Assembly (NCBI RefSeq): GCF_000174355.1
Contig: NZ_ACIS01000005.1
Span: 235,266 to 299,265 of the forward strand
Length of the DNA: 64,000 bases
Reading direction: 5' to 3'
Origin: Pseudogulbenkiania ferrooxidans 2002
Lineage (GTDB): Bacteria > Pseudomonadota > Gammaproteobacteria > Burkholderiales > Chromobacteriaceae
Shown here: positions 46,018 through 54,059 of the stretch, in pieces
How the letters are laid out: every line of letters starts with the position of its first letter
Numbering within the stretch: position 1 is the first letter of the stretch
Notes under the pieces: generated by a model
Seen by the model: the letters and a program-made list of their open reading frames with translations, nothing else
The model's database searches: none
What the model was told of the DNA's origin: nothing
Position numbers and translations under genes: made by a program

Positions 46018-46407
46018 AAACACAGTCGTATGCCTATCCCTTAGTTTAAGAGGGAAATGGTGTCCTGTGTTTCAGGGGGCTCGTCCAGTGGGCTTGGTGT
46101 CGGTTTGTTGTCTGGCATTTTCATCGGTGGACCGAATTTTCACACTTGGCCTTTCGCAACGGTGCTCTACGTTATTGTGGGTAGTGGCGTCATCGGTGCG
46201 TTGATGGGCTATTTGGCCATCGCAATCATAGTCGGCACTCAGATCCGCGGCTCCAGTCCGGATTTTTGCGCGCTCGATAGCGACCATAGTTTCGATGATC
46301 AAATTGGCCATGCCGACGCCAGCGACCATAGTTCCATCGGTAGTCACGGTGGAGAAGACAGTGGCAATGCGTGACACGATCAAGGCCGTAACCCGTAACG
46401 CCCCGTA

Positions 46408-46620
46408 GGGCACACTCGAAGCACGGCGCAGCGCGTCGTACGCAACCTGGCCCCGGACAGGCCATGCCCACCCACACCGTCCGGGCGCCCCCGCGCCACC
46501 CTCCGCAGCGCAAGCCCAACACCCACCCCCGCCGCGCCGCCCGATCTCGCCGCACCCCATCCCCTCGGCCAACCCCGGCCCCTGTCGCTGCTGACGGGTT
46601 TTGTCTATGGTTAACGTACA
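46408..46620 (+). repeat. ~215-bp intergenic repeat, copy 2
   Basis: Begins GGGCACACTCGAA shortly after the interrupted cassette gene and ends GGTTAACGTACA, with the shared CCGGACAGGCCATGCCCACC core. A preceding GTAACCCGTAACGCC block recurs before copy 4 and near 61096. Confidence 0.8.
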
Positions 46621-46715
46621 TTTCCTGCTGAGCAGGGGAGCCCCATAACGCAAAAGAATTCGACATCCAGGATGTCCACTTTAAGTTGACCGTCACTAAA
46701 CGCCCATGCTTGGCC

Positions 46716-47132
46716 ATGAAACCGCAACTATGCAAACTGGTGTACCTTGTCTCGGCCTTCTCGTCATTGATGCTGACGACGCCGGCTTCCGCGCAGCTAT
46801 CCTCAGTAGGAATTGAACGGCGCGAGCAGTTGCTAAGCGCACTCCGTCCCGCGTGCGAGCGCATGGTTTTTCAAATTACGACCCATCGAGAGATCACGCT
46901 TGCGCTGTCTGCCCGTCCCATCCAGACGGCGGATGTCTGCAATTGTTCAGAGGCAAAAATCTCGTCAGACCCTCGCTTGGAAAAGTTTTGGCCCCTTTCC
47001 GAAAGAGACATGAAGGAGCCAATCGAATCCGAACAGGTTAAGTCGTACATCACGGGCCGTATGATCACATCGGTTCTGCAATGCCTTTCACAAGAGTTCG
47101 ACACCTCGCTTGGAAAGGCTCCACTGCCCTAA
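46716..47132 (+). CDS. Small secreted protein, hypothetical
   Basis: A 138-residue protein with a signal peptide (MKPQLCKLVYLVSAFSSLML, cleavage after ASA) and a mature part holding four Cys (two near CNC). No family is recognised. The ATG at 46716 opens the signal peptide; the frame extends to a TTG at 46686. It sits between repeat copies 2 and 3, so it may be another cassette-like insert. Confidence 0.6.
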   Translation: MKPQLCKLVYLVSAFSSLMLTTPASAQLSSVGIERREQLLSALRPACERMVFQITTHREITLALSARPIQTADVCNCSEAKISSDPRLEKFWPLSERDMKEPIESEQVKSYITGRMITSVLQCLSQEFDTSLGKAPLP

Positions 47133-47149
47133 GCCGAACCCCCTCCTCT

Positions 47150-47330
47150 GGGCGCATTCGAAACGACGCGCAGCGAGCCGCCTGCAACCCAGCCCCGGAC
47201 AGGCCATGCCCACCCGAGCCGTCCGGGCGCCCTTGGCAATAGTCCGCTGCGCACACACCATGCCCCCTCGGCCAACCCTGGCCCCTGTCGACGCTGACGG
47301 GTTTTGTCTATGGTTAACGTACGCATCGCC
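47150..47330 (+). repeat. ~215-bp intergenic repeat, copy 3 (shortened)
   Basis: GGGCGCATTCGAA start, CCGGACAGGCCATGCCCACC core and ACGTACGCATCGCC end; about 35 bases are missing in the middle compared with copies 1 and 2. Confidence 0.8.
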
Positions 47331-47428
47331 GCACGAGCAAAGGAGAATCTCGGTCCGGTTGCTGCCTGTAGCTGGGGCGTAAAAACCTGAGCAACCGGTT
47401 TTAACTGCCAAACCAAAGGAGCATCAAA

Positions 47429-47608
47429 ATGGCTAGAGGTAGTGGTGGCGGTTCCAGCGGAGGCAAAGGTGGGCCAGGTGGCGGGGGAGGTGGCAGTGGT
47501 CGAGGCCCTTCGAGTCACCCAGGTCCAGGTGGAAACTGGCCAAGTACGACAGGGAATCCGTCCGGTAGCGGCAGGGGTAATGCGCCGCCTTCCGGTTCAA
47601 AACGGTGA
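47429..47608 (+). CDS. Glycine-rich 59-residue microprotein
   Basis: Too short for a usual gene search but with AAGGAG 6 bases before the ATG and a strong terminator after the stop. The product begins MARGSGGGSSGGKGG, has a GGGGGG run, and continues with Ser/Pro/Asn-rich NWPSTTGNPSGSGRGNAPPSG to a basic end SKR. There is no Cys, no signal peptide and no hydrophobic helix, so it is likely disordered and perhaps nucleic-acid-binding. Function unknown. Confidence 0.65.
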   Translation: MARGSGGGSSGGKGGPGGGGGGSGRGPSSHPGPGGNWPSTTGNPSGSGRGNAPPSGSKR

Positions 47609-47633
47609 AACCCGAAACCATACAAATCCAACA

Positions 47634-47667
47634 CAGTGGCCCGATAGATGAGGGCCACTGATCTTTT
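47634..47667. terminator. Terminator between the microprotein gene and yefM
   Basis: Perfect 9-bp stem CAGTGGCCC/GGGCCACTG (47634-47642 and 47652-47660) followed by ATCTTTT on the plus strand. Confidence 0.85.
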
Positions 47668-47670
47668 GCG

Positions 47671-47916
47671 CTAGTCGAGTTCCAAATTCACCGAAATCGA
47701 TGGCTCGTTCTGGCGCTGGCGAATCAGCTCTGCGTCTTCCAGATCCTCGACATAATCCATCAGTTGCTCATAGTGCCTTGCTGACAGCAGGTAGGCTTCC
47801 GGCCGGTTATGGTTGATTACGGCCACCGGGGCATCCCCCGCTTCGCGGAGAACGCCGGCAAAGTTACGTTTGAGTTCGGTGACGCTGACGGCCATGTCGG
47901 CGAGTATCCGGTCCAT
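47671..47916 (-). CDS. YefM/Phd-family antitoxin, no toxin beside it
   Basis: An 81-residue Phd/YefM antitoxin: MAVSVTELKRNFAGVLREAGDAPVAVINHNRPEAYLLSARHYEQLMDYVEDLEDAELIRQRQ. The N-terminal DNA-binding part and the C-terminal toxin-binding tail are both present. AGGAG lies 7 bases before the ATG at 47916. Downstream on the same strand, where relE/yoeB would be expected, there is only the terminator, so it is an orphan. It follows the integrase gene and may stabilise the element or regulate it. Confidence 0.85.
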   Translation of the reverse strand: MDRILADMAVSVTELKRNFAGVLREAGDAPVAVINHNRPEAYLLSARHYEQLMDYVEDLEDAELIRQRQNEPSISVNLELD

Positions 47917-47956
47917 GAAGACGCTCCTGCGAGGATGAGAGGCGAGGAGGCGAAGC

Positions 47957-49144
47957 TTACGCCTTTTTGTCACGCTGAAGGTCTAGGTAGTCGGCCCAGG
48001 CCTGGAGCATTTCCCGGCGTTCCTTGAGGTAGCCGGCATGGTTGTAGGCGGCTTTGACCTTGTTCCGCTCCAGGTGCGCGAGCTGACGCTCGATGATGTC
48101 GGTGTTCCAGCCCTGCTCGTGCAGGATGGTGGAGGCCGTGGCACGGAATCCGTGACCGGTTGCCCGGCCCTTGTACCCCAGTATCTCGATCACGCGCAGG
48201 ATGGTGGTATTGGTCATCCCGGTATCGTGATTGCGCACGTTCGGGAAAACCCATCGACGCCGGCCTGTCAGCGGCTCCAACTCGCGCATGATCGCCACGG
48301 CCTGCTTCGGGAGCGGCACGATGTGGGGATCGCGCATCTTCATCTTCTCGGGCGGTATGCGCCACTCGGCGGCGTCCAGATCGAACTCGGCCCATTCCGC
48401 CAGGCGCAGCTCCTGGGTGCGTACCAGGGTGAGCATCTGCAGGTTGACGGCAAGGCGCGTGAGGCCGAATCCCTTGTAGGCATCGAGCGCTTTCAGAAAG
48501 CCGGGCAGTTCGTCGGCCGAGAGGTGGGCGTTGTGACGTGTCGGCGGCATTCTCAGGGCGCCGCGCAGGGGGTAGGTGGGGTCGCTGTCGGCGCGCAGCG
48601 TGGCGATCGCATGCCGGAAGATGCTGCCGGCCCACTGTCGCACCAGCCTGGCGATGCTCGGCGCGCCGCGCTCGTCGATCTTGCTGATGGCAGCGAGTAG
48701 CTGGGCCGAGGTGACTTCGCGGATGGGGAGTTCACCGTATTCGTCGAGCAGATCGCGCTGCAGGTGCTTTTCAACCTGCTTCCGGTACGTTTCGGACCAG
48801 TGCGGCCAGTTGACCACCTTCCATTCTTCGGCCACCACAGCGAGCGTCGTGGCGGTTTCCTTCTGGGAGCGCAGCTTGTCCAGCTTCTTCTCGGCCGTGG
48901 GGTTTTTCCCTTCCTTGACCAGCGCCCGTACGCGCTCGCGTTCGGCGCGGGCTTCGGCCAGCGACACGTCGGGGTATTCGCCGATGGTGTAGATCCCGTC
49001 CTTGGTCGGCGATGTCCAGTAGCGGTAGCGCCAGAACTTGGCGCCGGTCGGCCTTATCTCGAGGTACAGCCCCTTGCCGTCCTGGAGCTTATACGGCTTG
49101 TCGAGTGGCTTGCTGGTACGGATTTTGACGTCGGAAAGCGGCAC
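47957..49144 (-). CDS. P4-type tyrosine recombinase (site-specific integrase)
   Basis: A 395-residue phage-type integrase: N-terminal DUF4102 arm-binding domain (YKLQDGKGLYLEIRPTGAKFWRYRYW), SAM-like core-binding region, and catalytic domain with Arg in LQMLTLVRTQELRLAEW, HGFRATASTILHE (His-x-x-Arg), and the tyrosine in VKAAYNHAGYLKERREML. The start is a GTG at 49144. Repeated ACCGGATAA sites lie directly upstream. No tRNA gene is next to it, so its attachment site is not identified. Confidence 0.92.
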   Translation of the reverse strand: MPLSDVKIRTSKPLDKPYKLQDGKGLYLEIRPTGAKFWRYRYWTSPTKDGIYTIGEYPDVSLAEARAERERVRALVKEGKNPTAEKKLDKLRSQKETATTLAVVAEEWKVVNWPHWSETYRKQVEKHLQRDLLDEYGELPIREVTSAQLLAAISKIDERGAPSIARLVRQWAGSIFRHAIATLRADSDPTYPLRGALRMPPTRHNAHLSADELPGFLKALDAYKGFGLTRLAVNLQMLTLVRTQELRLAEWAEFDLDAAEWRIPPEKMKMRDPHIVPLPKQAVAIMRELEPLTGRRRWVFPNVRNHDTGMTNTTILRVIEILGYKGRATGHGFRATASTILHEQGWNTDIIERQLAHLERNKVKAAYNHAGYLKERREMLQAWADYLDLQRDKKA

Positions 49145-49149
49145 AGGAT

Positions 49150-49192
49150 AAACCGGATAAGATGTTTCTATTATCCGGTAATTTATCCGGTT
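49150..49192 (-). promoter_or_regulatory. Three ACCGGATAA sites upstream of the integrase
   Basis: AAACCGGATAA (49150-49160) and two inverted copies TTATCCGGT (49171-49179) and TTATCCGGTT (49183-49192), spaced 19-32 bases apart. They overlap the integrase promoter region and may be arm-type integrase sites or an autoregulatory operator. Confidence 0.65.
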
Positions 49193-49504
49193 TTTTATCG
49201 GATTGCCATGGTGTAGAACGGAGAATTGCGGAGGGGATTTACTGGAAATGCTTGATTTTCAAGGGCTGCTGGGAGGGAGGAGGAGGGTGATGATCGATAA
49301 GGCGGGTTATCGATCATAAGCAACATTTAGGCTTTATCCTTTTGAGTTGCAAGGTAATTTCTAGAATCCCAGTCGTTTTATACCCGCTTGTATACCCGCT
49401 ATTTATTTTGCTGGGGTACTGAGCCAAAGCTGAGACACCTCAGATCATTCCCGATTCGCTTGTTGGAGAGGGGCCAGCTGCTGATTAGGCGCTCCGATCG
49501 GCCT
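49193..49504. other. Non-coding stretch upstream of the integrase
   Basis: No gene. It is AT-richer than average and contains a direct repeat TATACCCGCT at 49379-49388 and 49391-49400, a possible remnant of an attachment site; no tRNA 3' end could be matched. Confidence 0.45.
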
Positions 49505-49668
49505 TCCCAAGTTGTCGCGCCATCGGTATTGGCCCGATCACCGCCAGCCAACTGTCGGCCGCCGCCGGCAATGCCAAGGGCTATGGTTCGGCCCCGACTT
49601 TGCGGCCTCGCTGGGACTGGTGCCGCGCTGGCGCTCAACCGGGGGCGAGTCCAAGCTCTTGGGCGTTT
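49505..49668 (+). pseudogene. IS110-family transposase remnant, frameshifted
   Basis: One frame reads AIGIGPITASQLSAAAGNAKGYGS; a second continues GPDFAASLGLVPRWRSTGGESKLLGVF. Joined, these are the C-terminal helix-hairpin-helix domain of IS116/IS110/IS902 transposases. The rest of the gene is absent and the remnant ends at the TIM-barrel gene. Confidence 0.7.
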
Positions 49669-50649
49669 TCAGCCCTCACCAAGGAAGCCCATTGCCTCTG
49701 CGCGAATCAGTGCCAGTGTCTGGCGCACAAAGGCCAGTTGCGCGGCGGCATCGTCGATTTCCTGCTGCAATCTCGCGGGCAGATCGTGCTCCGGCAGTGG
49801 GGTCTCGCTCATTTCGCGCCAGGGTATCCACGGGTTCGGGCCTTCGTTATCGTGGCGAAATGGCGGGGCGTAGTAATCTACTTCTTCTTCCAGACCATAG
49901 GCACGGACTTGCGGCAGCTTGTCGCCGAGGCAGAGCAGGCGGGTGAGCAGGGCGCGAAACGGCAGCTCCCCCTGGCCGGAGCGGCAGGCGAGGTGGCCAT
50001 TGCCGGTGGCCTCGGTCACGATGCGAGCGTCCTTGATGTGGACCTCGGTGACGTGGACGGCCATGGCGTCCAGCGCTGCCAGAGGGGCTTCATTGGCGTT
50101 GATCATGTTGGCGAAGTCGAACAAGATCGACAGTTGTGGCCAATCACTGCCAGCCACCAGCGCGACCAGCTCGTGGCTGGTCAGGTCCTCGTGCTGCTCA
50201 ATGGTGAAGCGCAAGCCGCTGTCGCTGTAGCGTGCCTTCATGGACTGGATGTCCGCCGCCACCCGGTCTAATACATCGTGCAGATGGCCTTCGTAACGCG
50301 GATAAAAGCGCACTGAACGGGCGCCTGTATGACGGGCGATGCGCACGGCCTCGTCAATGGCCACGGCGTCGGAGGCGCTGGTTTCAATATGCAGTTCCAG
50401 CCCCAGCGCCGCGGCCCGGGCGCCAAATCCCTGCAACTCTTCCGGGCAGGCATGGCACAAGGCGGCGGCCTCGCCATCCAGCACGTGGATCTTCACGCCG
50501 GCCAGCTGCTGCCGGTGCGCGATATCCAGCAGATCGGCAGGCAGGATTCTGCCGCAGCGCATGTTGAGGTGATAGGCGTAGGCATGAAGGAATAGCGGGA
50601 TAGTGTCGATGCGTTGTACCACCTTGGCGGCGTTGGCCGTGGTTAACAT
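49669..50649 (-). CDS. Xylose-isomerase-like TIM-barrel protein
   Basis: A 326-residue protein of the sugar phosphate isomerase/epimerase (AP endonuclease 2) superfamily: IDTIPLFLHAYAYHLNMRCG, HIETSA, RFTIEQHEDLTSHELVAL, LSILFDFANMINANEAPLAALDAMAVHVTEVHIKDARI and AYGLEEEVDYY. Glu, Asp and His residues at the usual metal-binding strand ends are present. It is the last gene of the phosphorus-compound cluster, 28 bases after the Na/Pi cotransporter, so it may process the carbon skeleton left after dephosphorylation. Reaction unknown. Confidence 0.8.
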   Translation of the reverse strand: MLTTANAAKVVQRIDTIPLFLHAYAYHLNMRCGRILPADLLDIAHRQQLAGVKIHVLDGEAAALCHACPEELQGFGARAAALGLELHIETSASDAVAIDEAVRIARHTGARSVRFYPRYEGHLHDVLDRVAADIQSMKARYSDSGLRFTIEQHEDLTSHELVALVAGSDWPQLSILFDFANMINANEAPLAALDAMAVHVTEVHIKDARIVTEATGNGHLACRSGQGELPFRALLTRLLCLGDKLPQVRAYGLEEEVDYYAPPFRHDNEGPNPWIPWREMSETPLPEHDLPARLQQEIDDAAAQLAFVRQTLALIRAEAMGFLGEG

Positions 50650-50677
50650 GCGGTGTTCTCCGTGAAAGGGTGTCGGT

Positions 50678-52303
50678 TCATGACTGGGGCGCCTGCTGTT
50701 CCAGAATCGGATAAGCCGTGGCGCAGATGTGCGAATGGATGCGTTTCAGATCGCGCAGTACATCCAGGTGCAGCGAGCTGGACAGAATGCTTTCCGGCCG
50801 GCCATCGCGCAGGCGCAGCAAATGGTTGTCGGCGCCTTCGCGCTCCAGGTCGCGCACGATGACCTTGTCGTCCAGGATGCGCTCGGCGGTTTTTACGCAG
50901 CTGGAGACAAATGCCGCCTGGGCGCGCTGGAAACTTTCCAGGACCTGCTCGTGCAGTGCCTGTAGTTCGGTGGCGCCTTCGGCAGAAAAGCACAGCTTGC
51001 CCTTGATCTTCTTGCTGGCCAGCTCCATCAGGTTTTTGTCCACGATGTCGCCGATATGCTCCATATTGATGACGAAAGACATGATCGACATGGCGCGGCG
51101 CGCATCGGCCGGCTCCAGCCCTTCTCGCGTGACCGCGGTAACGTACAACTTGATCGCCTCGTGCAGACTGTCCACCGCATCGTCTCGGCGCATTACCTCG
51201 CCGACCAGGCGACGATCGCCTTGCAGCAGGGCCGGCAGGCTGCGGCGTAGCATGTCGCCCACGACATCGCCCATGTGCAGGGCTTCGCGTGTGGCACAGG
51301 CCAGCGCCAGCGATGGCGAGGCGATGGCTGACGGATCCAGATAGCGTGGGGCATCGGGGCTTTCTGCTTCGCGGTTGTCTGGCAGCAGCCGTTCCAAGGC
51401 GGTGGCCAACGGGTCCAACAGGCCGATGAACAGCAGGGCAATCGCCAGGTTCAGCAGTGTGTGCACGTGGGCGATCAGCTGGGCACCATCGCTGCTGCTC
51501 GTGTGCAGCAGCGATGCCAGTACGGAGACAAACGGCAACAGCAGCAGGCAGACGCCGCCGCGCAGCAGCAGATTGCCGGTGGGCAGGCGCTTGCGCAGGT
51601 TGTCCTCGCTCTTGGCTCCCTCGATATACGGGTTCAGCGCGCTGCCGATATTGGCGCCCAGCACCATCGACAAGGCGGTGTCCAGCGCCATGGCATGGCT
51701 GCCGGACAGCGACATCACCAGCAGCACTACCGGTGTGCTGGAGTGCGCCGCCCAGGTCAGCGCGGCGGCGATGGCCGCGGTGAGCAGGGGTTGGCCGGAC
51801 AGCACCGCCAGAATGCTGCGCACGGCCGGGGCGCTTTCGGCTTGTCGCATGGTGCCGACCAGCAGCGCCAGCGCCAGCAGCATCAGGCCAAGGCCGATCA
51901 GGGCGCGGCCAACGTTGCCGTGTTGCGAGCCCTTGCCGCGTTCGAACAGGGCCATGCCGATGACCAGACAGGCGGGCGACAGCCAGCTCAGGTCCAGCGA
52001 GAACGCCTGCACGATCAGCGTGGAGCCGACATTGGCGCCCAGCATGATGGCCAGCCCGGTGACGGGCGTCATCAGCTTACGGCCGGCAAAGGCCGAGGCG
52101 ATCAGGCCGGTGGCGGTGCTGCTTTGCAGTACCGCGGTCACCCCCATGCCGGCAAAAAACGCCTTGAAACGGTTGCCGAGACTGCCGGCCATCACGTGGC
52201 GCAGCCCGGCGCCCCAGGCGCGCATGATGCCCGATTCCACCATGTGCAGGCCCCAGGTCAGCAGGGCGACACCGCCGGCAAGATGCAATAACACTGTAAA
52301 CAT
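50678..52303 (-). CDS. Na/Pi cotransporter family protein with PhoU-like domain
   Basis: A 541-residue protein. The N-terminal membrane part has two inverted Na_Pi_cotrans repeats (LHLAGGVALLTWGLHMVESGIMRAWG, GVTAVLQSSTATGLIASAFAGRKLM and LTAAIAAALTWAAHSSTPVVLLVMSLSG, with QSST and HSST motifs). The last ~200 residues are a PhoU-like helical domain. The E. coli relative YjbB exports phosphate, so here it may expel Pi set free by the HAD phosphatase. The ATG at 52303 opens the first helix; the longer frame overlaps the HAD gene. Confidence 0.87.
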   Translation of the reverse strand: MFTVLLHLAGGVALLTWGLHMVESGIMRAWGAGLRHVMAGSLGNRFKAFFAGMGVTAVLQSSTATGLIASAFAGRKLMTPVTGLAIMLGANVGSTLIVQAFSLDLSWLSPACLVIGMALFERGKGSQHGNVGRALIGLGLMLLALALLVGTMRQAESAPAVRSILAVLSGQPLLTAAIAAALTWAAHSSTPVVLLVMSLSGSHAMALDTALSMVLGANIGSALNPYIEGAKSEDNLRKRLPTGNLLLRGGVCLLLLPFVSVLASLLHTSSSDGAQLIAHVHTLLNLAIALLFIGLLDPLATALERLLPDNREAESPDAPRYLDPSAIASPSLALACATREALHMGDVVGDMLRRSLPALLQGDRRLVGEVMRRDDAVDSLHEAIKLYVTAVTREGLEPADARRAMSIMSFVINMEHIGDIVDKNLMELASKKIKGKLCFSAEGATELQALHEQVLESFQRAQAAFVSSCVKTAERILDDKVIVRDLEREGADNHLLRLRDGRPESILSSSLHLDVLRDLKRIHSHICATAYPILEQQAPQS

Positions 52304-52361
52304 GCTTACCTCGCTTGCGCCTTGCCGGCGCTGCGATGATCCCGCTGCTGCGGGACCGGGT

Positions 52362-53030
52362 TCAGGCCTGCTGCGCCGCGTGCTGCCAGCACAGGACTTG
52401 CCAGCCGCGCTCGCCGGCAATGCGGCGCAGGGTGGCGTCGGGGTTGATGGCATGACGATGGGCGACGGCTTCCAGCAGCGGCACGTCATTCAGCGAGTCA
52501 CTGTAGCCGTAGCTGTCGTGCAGCGATTCGCCCTCGTCGTGCAGCCATTGATGCAAGCGGGTTACCTTGCCTTCGCGATAGCTCAGCACGCCGTGGGTAT
52601 CGCCGCTGTAACAGCCATCGTGGGTTGCCAGCTGGATGCCGATCGAATCCGCCACGCCCAGCCGGCGCGCGATGGCGTTGACCAGGTGCTCACCGGTGGC
52701 GGAGATCACCAGCAGCCGGTCCTGGCGGGCGCGGTGCCACTCCAGCTGGTGTAGCGCCTGCGGGAAAATGCGCGGCAGGATGATGTGCTCGACGAAGGGC
52801 GCCAGCCAGCCCTGCACGGTGTCCAGGCCGAGGCCGCGCAGCGGGATCAGCGCAAAGCGCATGTATTCGTGCATGTCCACCCGACCATCGCGGTAGGCCT
52901 GCAGCAGCTCGGCTTCGCGCGGCAGCATCTCGGCAGGCGCCAGACCGCGCTCCACCAGGTAGTGCAGCCAGAGATTGGCGCTGTCGCCGTCCACCAGGGT
53001 GTCGTCCATGTCGAAAATTCCCAGTGCCAT
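52362..53030 (-). CDS. HAD-IB family phosphatase
   Basis: A 222-residue haloacid-dehalogenase phosphatase of the SerB/CicA (subfamily IB) type. Motif I is FDMDDTLVDGD with the nucleophile Asp, motif II is LLVISATGEHL, and motif III YGYSDSLNDVPLLEAV with a Lys upstream. It hydrolyses a small phosphate monoester in the cytosol. Its stop and the ABC ATPase gene are 1 base apart, so it is tightly coupled to the importer; the imported compound is its probable substrate (phosphorylated amine, serine or polyol). Confidence 0.87.
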   Translation of the reverse strand: MALGIFDMDDTLVDGDSANLWLHYLVERGLAPAEMLPREAELLQAYRDGRVDMHEYMRFALIPLRGLGLDTVQGWLAPFVEHIILPRIFPQALHQLEWHRARQDRLLVISATGEHLVNAIARRLGVADSIGIQLATHDGCYSGDTHGVLSYREGKVTRLHQWLHDEGESLHDSYGYSDSLNDVPLLEAVAHRHAINPDATLRRIAGERGWQVLCWQHAAQQA

Positions 53031-53031
53031 C

Positions 53032-54048
53032 TCAGTGCACCTCCCGCATTTGTTGTTGATCGATCATCAGGTTTACCTCGGTGCCGGCGGCCAGCAGGTC
53101 TTCGGCGCGGCGGTTCAACTGGTCTACCTGCAGGGTGATGCCGTGGGCCTGCACCTGATAGCGGATAACGTTGCCCAGTAGCTGGTGCTGGCGGATGGTG
53201 GCCGGCAGTGGCGCGCTCAGGTGCGCCGGGTAGGCCTGCCCCGGGGTGAAGATCTGGATGGCTTCCGGGCGGATGGCCAGATGGCCGCGGGTTTCCAGCT
53301 GCAGCAGGCGGCTGGCTTCGGTGGGTGTCAGCAGGTTGTAGCTGCCCATGAAGCGGGCCACGAACTCGGTGGCCGGGCGGGTGTAGATCATTTCGGCCGA
53401 GCCTTCCTGCACGATGCGCCCCTGATCCATGACAAAGATGCGGTCGGACATGGTCAGGGCTTCTTCCTGATCGTGGGTGACAAAGACCGTGGTCAGGCCC
53501 AGTCGTTGCTGGATGTCGCGGATTTGCTCCCGCAGCGATTTGCGGATGCGGGCGTCCAGCGCCGACAGGGGTTCGTCCAGCAGCAGGATGCGCGGCTCCA
53601 CCACCAGCGCGCGCGCCAGTGCCACGCGCTGACGCTGACCGCCGGACAGTTCGTGCGGGTAGTGCTGTTCCTTGCCGCTCAGTGCCACCAGGCGGATCAC
53701 GTCGGCTACCTTGCGCGCAATCTCGCTGCCCGGCAGCTTTTGCAGCTTCAGGCCGAAGGCAATGTTCTGTTCCACGCTCATGTTGGGGAACAGCGCATAG
53801 CTCTGGAACACCATGCCGATGCCGCGTTTTTGCGGCGCGGCGCGGGTGATGTCCTCGCCGTCGACGCGAATACAGCCCGCGTCGATGTCGGTCAGCCCGG
53901 CCAGGCTGCGCAGCAGCGTGGATTTGCCGCAGCCGCTGGGGCCCAGCAGGGTGACGAATTCCCCTTTCCGTAGCGAAAAATGGATGTCCTGGAAAATGGT
54001 GGCGTTGCCATATTTCTTGGCCAGGCCGCTAGCTTCAACGTAACTCAT
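53032..54048 (-). CDS. ABC importer ATPase (PhnT/PotA-like)
   Basis: A 338-residue ATPase: Walker A GPSGCGKST, Q-loop GMVFQSYALFPNMSVEQNIAFGL, signature LSGGQRQRVALARAL, Walker B RILLLDEPLSALDARIR and switch His in VFVTHDQEEALTMSD. A C-terminal TOBE domain starts near RGHLAIRPEAIQIF. The subtype is that of Fe3+/polyamine/2-aminoethylphosphonate importers. Confidence 0.9.
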   Translation of the reverse strand: MSYVEASGLAKKYGNATIFQDIHFSLRKGEFVTLLGPSGCGKSTLLRSLAGLTDIDAGCIRVDGEDITRAAPQKRGIGMVFQSYALFPNMSVEQNIAFGLKLQKLPGSEIARKVADVIRLVALSGKEQHYPHELSGGQRQRVALARALVVEPRILLLDEPLSALDARIRKSLREQIRDIQQRLGLTTVFVTHDQEEALTMSDRIFVMDQGRIVQEGSAEMIYTRPATEFVARFMGSYNLLTPTEASRLLQLETRGHLAIRPEAIQIFTPGQAYPAHLSAPLPATIRQHQLLGNVIRYQVQAHGITLQVDQLNRRAEDLLAAGTEVNLMIDQQQMREVH

Positions 54049-54059
54049 GGCATGTCATC

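Larger units (their letters stand above)
44766..46078 (-). mobile_element. IS2-like insertion sequence (IS3 family), complete
   Basis: About 1.3 kb bounded by related ends: CCCCTGTATCTCAGGACACC at the left and, inverted, CCCCTGAAACACAGGACACC at the right. It carries overlapping orfA and orfB as in E. coli IS2 (1.33 kb). No clear target duplication could be read. Confidence 0.85.
44701..46374 (+). pseudogene. Cassette gene interrupted by the IS2-like element
   Basis: An ATG 7 bases after the attC-like site opens MRSEGDPLQRYKRCGLLGGWI, then meets the IS end at ~44766. Beyond the IS, the frame continues GLGVGLLSGIFIGGPNFHTWPFATVLYVIVGSGVIGALMGYLAIAIIVGTQIRG and stops at 46374. Removing the IS gives a small hydrophobic protein of about 120 residues. 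Function unknown. Confidence 0.6.

Noticed and set aside
43918..47518. Minus-strand frames with the recurring TIDKTRQRRQGPGLAEG segment, which look like a repeated protein family
   Set aside because: They are the antisense translation of the ~215-bp repeat; the similarity follows from the DNA repeat, reading is open in several frames, and there are no ribosome sites.
47429..47608. The glycine-rich peptide as a microcin B17-type toxin precursor
   Set aside because: It has no cysteine, no leader with a processing site, and no heterocyclase, protease or immunity genes beside it.
49379..49400. TATACCCGCT direct repeat as the integrase attachment site
   Set aside because: Only 10 bases, tandem rather than flanking an element, and no tRNA 3' end could be recognised; kept only as a note.
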